Below the pieces are notes generated by a model. It was not told the DNA's origin. It saw nothing but the letters and a program-made list of their open reading frames with translations, and ran no database searches. The position numbers were made by a program, and so were the translations under genes. From contig CAVYRN010000004.1 of the NCBI GenBank assembly GCA_963771015.1, positions 1-64,000 of the forward strand: a stretch of 64,000 bases of DNA. The letters run 5' to 3'. Source of the DNA: CAVSJJ01 sp963771015. GTDB taxonomy: Bacteria; Actinomycetota; Actinomycetes; Actinomycetales; Dermatophilaceae. Shown piece after piece: positions 59,535-64,000 of the stretch (the first letter of the stretch is position 1; each line of letters starts with the position of its first letter).

Positions 59535-60638
59535 ATGGGCTCCCTCAACCACTCACCCCTCCATGACCGGCATGTCTCCCTCGGCGCGAAGATGGCCGAC
59601 TTCGGCGGGTGGGAGATGCCGATCGAGTACCCGGGCGGTGGCGTCGTCGCCGAGCACACCGCGGTCCGGGAGCGGGTCGGGATCTTCGACGTCTCGCATC
59701 TCGGCAAGGCTCGGGTCAGCGGCCCGGGGGCCGCGGCCTACCTCAACGACTGCCTCACCAACGACCTGGGCCGCATCGCTCCGGGCAAGGCGCAGTACAC
59801 GCTGTGCTGCGCCGAGGACGGAGGCGTCGTCGACGACCTGATCACCTATCTGCGCGGCGACGACGACGTCTTCCTCGTTCCGAACGCCGCCAACACCGCG
59901 CGCGTCGTCGAGCTCCTCACCGCCTCGGCGCCGGAGGGCATCTCCGTGGAGAACCTGCACGACTCGTACGGGGTCATCGCCGTCCAGGGGACGCTGAGCG
60001 ACGAGGTGCTGGCGGCCATCGGCCTGCCCGTCGACCACGACTACATGTCGTTCGTCGAGACGACCTGGCGGGGGCACCCCGTCATGGTCCTTCGCTCGGG
60101 GTACACCGGCGAGCGGGGCTACGAGCTCGTGCCCACCTGGGGGGCGGCGGGCGAGCTCTGGGACGCCGTCCTCGAGCAGGTGCGCGAGCGCGGTGGCCTG
60201 CCCTGCGGCCTCGGCGCGCGCGACACGCTGCGGACCGAGATGGGCTATCCGCTGCACGGCAACGACCTCGGCCCCGCCATCACGCCGGTCATGGCCGGCG
60301 CCTCATGGGCGGTCGGCTGGGACAAGGAACGGTTCTGGGGGCGGGAGGCGCTGCTCGCCGAGCGGGCCGCCAAGACGACCCGGCTCTCCCGCGGCCTGCT
60401 GGCCACGGGACGGGGCATCCCGCGGGCCCACTGCGAGGTGCGGACCCAGGACGGGGCGGTCGTGGGCGAGGTGACGTCGGGGACGTTCTCGCCGACCCGC
60501 AAGCAGGGGGTCGCCCTCGCCCTGCTCGACCGGGCCGTGGCGCTCGGCGACGAGGTCGTCATCGACGTCCGTGGCCGTACCGTGCCGGCCACGGTGACCA
60601 GGCCACCCTTTGTCGAGGTGGGAGTTCGAGAGTCCTGA
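59535..60638 (+). CDS. gcvT: Glycine cleavage system T protein (aminomethyltransferase)
   Basis: 367 residues. LHDRHVSLGAKMADFGGWEM, RERVGIFDVSHLGKARVSGP, VDDLITYLRGDDDVFLVPNA, LRSGYTGERGYELVP and GARDTLRTEMGYPLHGNDLG (folate-binding and catalytic Asp) are standard. It moves the methylene group from the lipoyl arm of GcvH to tetrahydrofolate. No gcvH or gcvP is in the window, so it is transcribed apart from them. A small gene follows 12 bp downstream. Confidence 0.96.
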   Translation: MGSLNHSPLHDRHVSLGAKMADFGGWEMPIEYPGGGVVAEHTAVRERVGIFDVSHLGKARVSGPGAAAYLNDCLTNDLGRIAPGKAQYTLCCAEDGGVVDDLITYLRGDDDVFLVPNAANTARVVELLTASAPEGISVENLHDSYGVIAVQGTLSDEVLAAIGLPVDHDYMSFVETTWRGHPVMVLRSGYTGERGYELVPTWGAAGELWDAVLEQVRERGGLPCGLGARDTLRTEMGYPLHGNDLGPAITPVMAGASWAVGWDKERFWGREALLAERAAKTTRLSRGLLATGRGIPRAHCEVRTQDGAVVGEVTSGTFSPTRKQGVALALLDRAVALGDEVVIDVRGRTVPATVTRPPFVEVGVRES

Positions 60639-60650
60639 GGAAGGCGTGTC

Positions 60651-60860
60651 ATGAGCGAGGCATGGACCTGGGCCTACGAGGACGCCGACGGCCAGCCGAT
60701 GACCGGTGGGCTGCTCTCGACGGCGGACTTCCCGAGCCAGTCCGACGCGGAGAACTGGTTCGGCGAGATCTGGCGTGACCTGGCGGCCGCCGGCGTCGCG
60801 GGGGTGACGCTCTCCCGCGACGGGGTGCCGGTCTACGGCCCGATGAGCCTCGAGCCGTAG
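60651..60860 (+). CDS. Small acidic hypothetical protein
   Basis: 69 residues with a strong ribosome site (GAGGAAGG) and good codon bias. The sequence (WTWAYEDADGQPMTGGLLST, then ADFPSQSDAENWFGEIWRDL and VTLSRDGVPVYGPMSLEP) has the look of a short conserved actinobacterial domain, but I cannot name it. It is probably co-transcribed with gcvT and ends 5 bp from the convergent carboxylesterase. Confidence 0.75.
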   Translation: MSEAWTWAYEDADGQPMTGGLLSTADFPSQSDAENWFGEIWRDLAAAGVAGVTLSRDGVPVYGPMSLEP

Positions 60861-60865
60861 CGGAG

Positions 60866-62368
60866 TCACGGCGCCGGGAGCAGCCAGTCCAGCTCCTCCG
60901 GCCGCGGGTCGGTGACGACCTCGCTGGCCTCGTCGAAGCGCATGACCGCCCGTTCGCCCGGCCGGTAGACCGGCCAGCCCGGGTCGTGGCCGGTCGCGAA
61001 GTCGACCCAGGCCCGGTGCATCGTGTCGGCGAGCGACTGGGGCGGGTGCGGCCCCAGGAGGACGCTGCCGGTCGCCTGGTCCAGGGTGTCGAAGACGAAG
61101 CCGAGGTCGAGCGCGTGGCAGGCCCCCAGACCGTCGACCGGCGTCGCCCAGCCCAGCTCGTAGACGAAGACGTCGGCGCCGGTGGCGTGCTGGGCCGAGG
61201 CGAGGGCGGCCGTCGGTGCCCGGAAGCCGGCATCGGTGAGCATGGCGCTGACGACATCGCCCGGACCGGCACCGGGGCGGTTCGCGGCGTACCGGCGGGC
61301 GACCGAGGAGTCCCACCCGTACCGGGCGAGGAGGAGGGGGAGGACCTCGTCGGTCACCGCGGCGGCGAGCCCCGTGGGCACGGTGAAGAGGCGGAACTCC
61401 TCGGCCGTCGTCCCGGTGAGCAGCGGGATGCCGGCCGAGGACCCCTGGCGCACGCTCGCCAGGGGCAGGTCGGGCACGACCTCGCCGTCGATCGTCGGGA
61501 AGTAGCTCATGATGCCGAGCCCGCCCCGGACCACCGACGCGCCCCACCGCCCCGGGTCGGGGTTCGTCGCCAGCTCGGCGCCGACCTGGGTCTGGGCGGC
61601 GAGCAGCGCGGCGGGGTCCACGTCGGACAGCGCCTCCGCCGTCGCGGCCACGCCCAGCCGCTCCGCGACCGCCTCGCCGACCCGACGGGCGTCGTCAGGG
61701 TCGGCGGCGGTCGTCGCGTTCCCGCTCTGCATGATCGCGGCGGAGAACAGTCCCTGCGCCGCGGGCGACCCGAGCAGGGTCGCGACGCTCATCCCCCCGG
61801 CCGACTCACCCATGATGGTGACCCGGCCGGGGTCGCCGCCGAACGCGGCGATGTTCTCCTGCACCCATTGCAGGGCGAGGATCTGGTCGCGGATGCCGAG
61901 GTTCTGGGGCGCATCCGGCAGGACGGCGAAACCCGGCAGGCCGATCCGGTAGTTGATCCCCACGAGGACCACGCCGTCCCGGGCGAAGGCGCTCCCGTCG
62001 TACGTCGGTATGGAGGCCGCGCCGCGCACGAACGCGCCGCCATGGACCCAGACGATGACGGGGAGCGCCGACGCTGCCGGATCGGGCGTCCACACGCTGA
62101 CGTTGAGATAGTCCTCCCCGGGCGCGACCGAGCTGGGGAGCAGGCGGTCCATCGGGGGCGGGTAGGGGCCCTGCAGCGCCGTCGGGCCGTGAACGGTCGC
62201 ATCCCGGGGGGCCTGCCAGGCCGGGGCCCGGACGGGCGCGGCGAACCTCGCCCGTCCCACGGCCGGGGCGGCATACGGGATGCCGAGGAAGGCGGTCACG
62301 CCAGGGGTCCGGGTCCCGCGGACCGGGCCGGCGGTGGTGCGGACGACGGGGTCGGGCGTGAGGTCCAT
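60866..62368 (-). CDS. Type B carboxylesterase/lipase
   Basis: 500 residues from ATG 62368. VRTTAGPVRGTRTPGVTAFL and IPYAAPAVGRARFAAPV open the protein. The oxyanion loop VIVWVHGGAFVRGAAS, DYLNVSVWTPDP and nucleophile elbow VTIMGESAGGMSVATLLGSP (Ser) follow. The catalytic His lies in GLGACHALDLGFVFDTLD; the acidic residue lies near TGTTAEEFRLF. No signal peptide, so it is probably intracellular. It hydrolyses carboxylic esters; substrate unknown. Confidence 0.93.
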   Translation of the reverse strand: MDLTPDPVVRTTAGPVRGTRTPGVTAFLGIPYAAPAVGRARFAAPVRAPAWQAPRDATVHGPTALQGPYPPPMDRLLPSSVAPGEDYLNVSVWTPDPAASALPVIVWVHGGAFVRGAASIPTYDGSAFARDGVVLVGINYRIGLPGFAVLPDAPQNLGIRDQILALQWVQENIAAFGGDPGRVTIMGESAGGMSVATLLGSPAAQGLFSAAIMQSGNATTAADPDDARRVGEAVAERLGVAATAEALSDVDPAALLAAQTQVGAELATNPDPGRWGASVVRGGLGIMSYFPTIDGEVVPDLPLASVRQGSSAGIPLLTGTTAEEFRLFTVPTGLAAAVTDEVLPLLLARYGWDSSVARRYAANRPGAGPGDVVSAMLTDAGFRAPTAALASAQHATGADVFVYELGWATPVDGLGACHALDLGFVFDTLDQATGSVLLGPHPPQSLADTMHRAWVDFATGHDPGWPVYRPGERAVMRFDEASEVVTDPRPEELDWLLPAP

Positions 62369-62430
62369 GCCGGCATCCTGCCCGGCCGGGCCGGGCCGGC
62401 GGAAGGGCGGCCGGTGCGTCTGGCGACCGC

Positions 62431-63012
62431 TCAGGACGGGTGCTGGCCCCGGGACACCTGCGGACGGGGCATGCGCCAGCGCCGCATCTGGAAGGCGCGC
62501 ATGACGGCATACATGGCGCTGCCCCGGACGAGCTTGTCGGCCCCGAACTTGGTGATCAGGGCCTTGCGGATCCTGCGCCACATGAGCCAGCTGTCGATGA
62601 CCGCGAGGATCATCAGGCCGTAGACGAGGACGAACACGAGGAGCACGGCCCAGCTCTGCCGCACGAAGGACAGGGCGAGGACGACGACCATGACCGGCAG
62701 GAGGAACTCGCCGAGGCTCCACCGGGCGTCCACGGAGTCGCGGATGAAGCGGCGGACCGGGCCCTTGTCCCGCAACGGAAGGTGGGCGTCGTCGCCGGTG
62801 ACCATCGCCTGTCGCTGCTTGGCGAAGGCCTCCTGCCGCTTGGACCGGTCCAGCTTCTTGGCGCGCTTGCGGTCGGTGACGACGAGCGGCTGCTTGCGGG
62901 CGGCCTCCCGCTCCCGTCGCTTGGGCGTCGGCCGGTTCTTCGCCCCGTCCCGGTACGGGTGGGCGGCCTCGTCGGCCAGCTCGTCGTTGGTCGTCTTGTC
63001 GCGTCCGAACAC
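62431..63012 (-). CDS. DUF3043 membrane protein
   Basis: 193 residues from the GTG at 63012. A highly basic N-terminus (KNRPTPKRREREAARKQPLV, RKRAKKLDRSKRQEAFAKQ) is followed by VRRFIRDSVDARWSLGEFLL, two helices (PVMVVVLALSFVRQSWAVL and LLVFVLVYGLMILAVIDSWL) and a basic tail. This is the actinobacterial DUF3043 pattern; function unknown. The start is supported by TACAGT 7 nt upstream. Confidence 0.9.
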   Translation of the reverse strand: MFGRDKTTNDELADEAAHPYRDGAKNRPTPKRREREAARKQPLVVTDRKRAKKLDRSKRQEAFAKQRQAMVTGDDAHLPLRDKGPVRRFIRDSVDARWSLGEFLLPVMVVVLALSFVRQSWAVLLVFVLVYGLMILAVIDSWLMWRRIRKALITKFGADKLVRGSAMYAVMRAFQMRRWRMPRPQVSRGQHPS

Positions 63013-63019
63013 GCCCTCA

Positions 63020-63025
63020 ACTGTA
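63020..63025 (-). promoter_or_regulatory. -10 box of the DUF3043 gene, leaderless type
   Basis: TACAGT on the minus strand, 7 nt before the GTG at 63012. It overlaps a GTATGCCG octamer. Confidence 0.55.
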
Positions 63026-63026
63026 T

Positions 63027-63053
63027 GCCGTCCGGCGGGCGGAGCCGGACGGC
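63027..63053. promoter_or_regulatory. Perfect inverted repeat between divergent promoters
   Basis: GCCGTCCGGC and GCCGGACGGC (10-bp arms, 7-nt centre) lie in the -35 region of the DUF3043 gene and upstream of the M20 gene. An operator acting on one or both is possible. Confidence 0.45.
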
Positions 63054-63086
63054 GTCCGCGGTGGGTGGTGGTCGGTGGGCGTTGAG

Positions 63087-63092
63087 TAGGGT
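63087..63092 (+). promoter_or_regulatory. -10 box of the M20 dipeptidase gene, leaderless type
   Basis: TAGGGT lies 6 nt (GCGAGC) before the GTG at 63099. Confidence 0.6.
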
Positions 63093-63098
63093 GCGAGC

Positions 63099-64000
63099 GT
63101 GAGTGACGACCTGCTGACCCCCGACCAGATCTCAGCCCTCCGGGAGCGGGTGGCGGCCCTCATGCCGGGCGTGCGCACCGACCTCGAGGCGTTGACCCGC
63201 ATCCCCAGCATCTCCCTCGAGGCCTTCGACCAGGCCCGGGTCCTCCAGTCCGCCTACGCCGTCGCGGCCCTGCTCGGCGCCGAGGGGCTCGACGTCGAGG
63301 TCGTCACCGAGGGCGGCCGGCCCGCGGTCATCGGGCACCTCGACGGCCCGGTGGGCGCGCCGACGGTCATGCTCTACGCCCACCACGACGTCCAGCCGAC
63401 CGGTGACGAGGCCGAGTGGGACAGCCCGCCGTTCGAGCCGACCGAGCGGGACGGCCGGCTCTACGGCCGCGGCGCCGCCGACGACAAGGCCGGGGTCATG
63501 GCACACCTCGCCGCCCTGCGGGCCCACGCCGGGTCGCTTCCGGTCGGGGTCACCGTCTTCGTCGAGGGCGAGGAGGAGGTCGGGTCGGACTCGTTGCCGA
63601 CGATCCTGGAGCGGCACGGGGACAGGCTCGCTGCGGACGTCATCGTCCTCGCCGACTCGACGAACTGGGCGGTGGGGGAGCCGGCGCTGACGACGACCCT
63701 GCGTGGCCTGGTCCGGGCCGTCGTCACCGTCTCGACGCTGCGGCACTCGGTCCACTCGGGGATGTTCGGTGGGGCGGTCCCCGACGCCCTGACCGCGCTC
63801 ATCCGGGTCCTCGCCAGCCTCCACGACGACGACGGCAGCTGCGTCGTCGCGGGGCTGAAGGACGGTGTGGCGGCGGACCTCGACTACGACGAGGACCGGC
63901 TGCGGGCCGAGTCGAGCCTGCTCGACGGGGTGTCGCCGATCGGCTCGGGCTCGCTGCTGTCACGGCTGTGGACCAAGCCGTCGATGACGACGATCGGCAT
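63099..64000 (+). CDS. M20-family dipeptidase, 3' end beyond the window
   Basis: The first 300 residues are present and open to the window end. An N-terminal helix (ISALRERVAALMPGVRTDLE) leads to LTRIPSISLEAF, then the metal-binding strand VMLYAHHDVQPTGDEAEWDS (His and Asp). Next come RLYGRGAADDKAGVMAHLAA (bridging Asp) and VFVEGEEEVGSDSLPTILE (the catalytic Glu pair). LRHSVHSGMFGGAVPDALTA begins the dimerisation lid domain. It hydrolyses dipeptides or N-acyl amino acids with two zinc ions. The GTG at 63099 is fixed by a TAGGGT box 6 nt upstream. Confidence 0.93.
   Translation, partial: MSDDLLTPDQISALRERVAALMPGVRTDLEALTRIPSISLEAFDQARVLQSAYAVAALLGAEGLDVEVVTEGGRPAVIGHLDGPVGAPTVMLYAHHDVQPTGDEAEWDSPPFEPTERDGRLYGRGAADDKAGVMAHLAALRAHAGSLPVGVTVFVEGEEEVGSDSLPTILERHGDRLAADVIVLADSTNWAVGEPALTTTLRGLVRAVVTVSTLRHSVHSGMFGGAVPDALTALIRVLASLHDDDGSCVVAGLKDGVAADLDYDEDRLRAESSLLDGVSPIGSGSLLSRLWTKPSMTTIG

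Noticed and set aside
63132..63824. 230-residue minus-strand frame at the right end
   Set aside because: Antisense to a clear M20 dipeptidase with catalytic motifs on the plus strand.
1..64000. tRNA, rRNA, tmRNA or CRISPR loci
   Set aside because: No cloverleaf, rRNA or array signatures were seen in the gaps between genes; a covariance search was not possible here.

Overview
The window is a high-GC actinobacterial chromosome segment (by eye about 70-73% G+C, NNC/NNG codons, many GTG starts, TANNNT -10 boxes). The division/cell-wall cluster order, a DNPR-type (meso-diaminopimelate) MurE, SepF and Wag31-type DivIVA, a GlnR-type operator and DUF3043/DUF4191 proteins fit Actinomycetes. I infer Micrococcales, possibly Intrasporangiaceae, but no rRNA is present to confirm this.

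Layout. (1) 1-6.3 kb is an accessory, decaying region. It holds a SigE-family ECF sigma factor with a frameshifted membrane partner, a frameshifted Tat-type beta-propeller-like protein, a secreted-looking Rv2525c/DUF1906-like protein, a MauE-like membrane protein, a frameshifted orphan gene and an internally deleted IS110-family transposase. (2) 6.4-11.05 kb, minus strand: moxR-DUF58-tgpA operon (AAA ATPase, vWA-like protein, membrane transglutaminase). (3) 11.4-33.8 kb, plus strand: complete dcw cluster mraZ-rsmH-ftsL-ftsI-murE-murF-mraY-murD-ftsW-murG-murC-ftsQ-ftsZ, then pgeF-yggS-sepF-yggT-divIVA and dksA-like-lspA-rluD. Most junctions overlap by 4 nt (ATGA/GTGA). (4) 34-40.6 kb: dnaE, an S9 oligopeptidase and a tandem universal stress protein. 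(5) 40.8-45.9 kb: mtnA with a convergent class II aldolase, an Aer-like PAS protein, and glnA behind a four-half-site GlnR-like operator. (6) 45.9-57.4 kb: RDD protein, DUF4191, lipA, lipB, an MMPL transporter, a Gfo/Idh oxidoreductase, an S51 peptidase, a receptor-like Ser/Thr kinase, a TIGR01777 epimerase and sucB with two lipoyl domains (the substrate of LipA/LipB). (7) 57.6-64 kb: small hypotheticals, pepA, gcvT, a carboxylesterase, DUF3043 and a 3'-truncated M20 dipeptidase.

How the genes work together. MurE/F/D/C, MraY and MurG make lipid II; FtsI, FtsW, FtsL, FtsQ, FtsZ, SepF and DivIVA place and run septal and polar wall synthesis. LipB and LipA lipoylate SucB, and plausibly GcvH for GcvT. 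LipA releases 5'-deoxyadenosine, and the MtnA/aldolase pair may serve its salvage.

Main unusual signals: an octamer (GTATGCCG/CGGCATAC) that recurs about 38 times on both strands and in all frames but not in the first 6.6 kb; about eleven genes with a -10 box 6-8 nt before the start codon (apparently leaderless); single-base lesions confined to the left 5 kb; two convergent gene pairs whose stop codons share one CTAG; and an 18-bp x 15 tandem repeat giving a DksA-like protein a histone-H1-like tail. No tRNA, rRNA or CRISPR array was seen.
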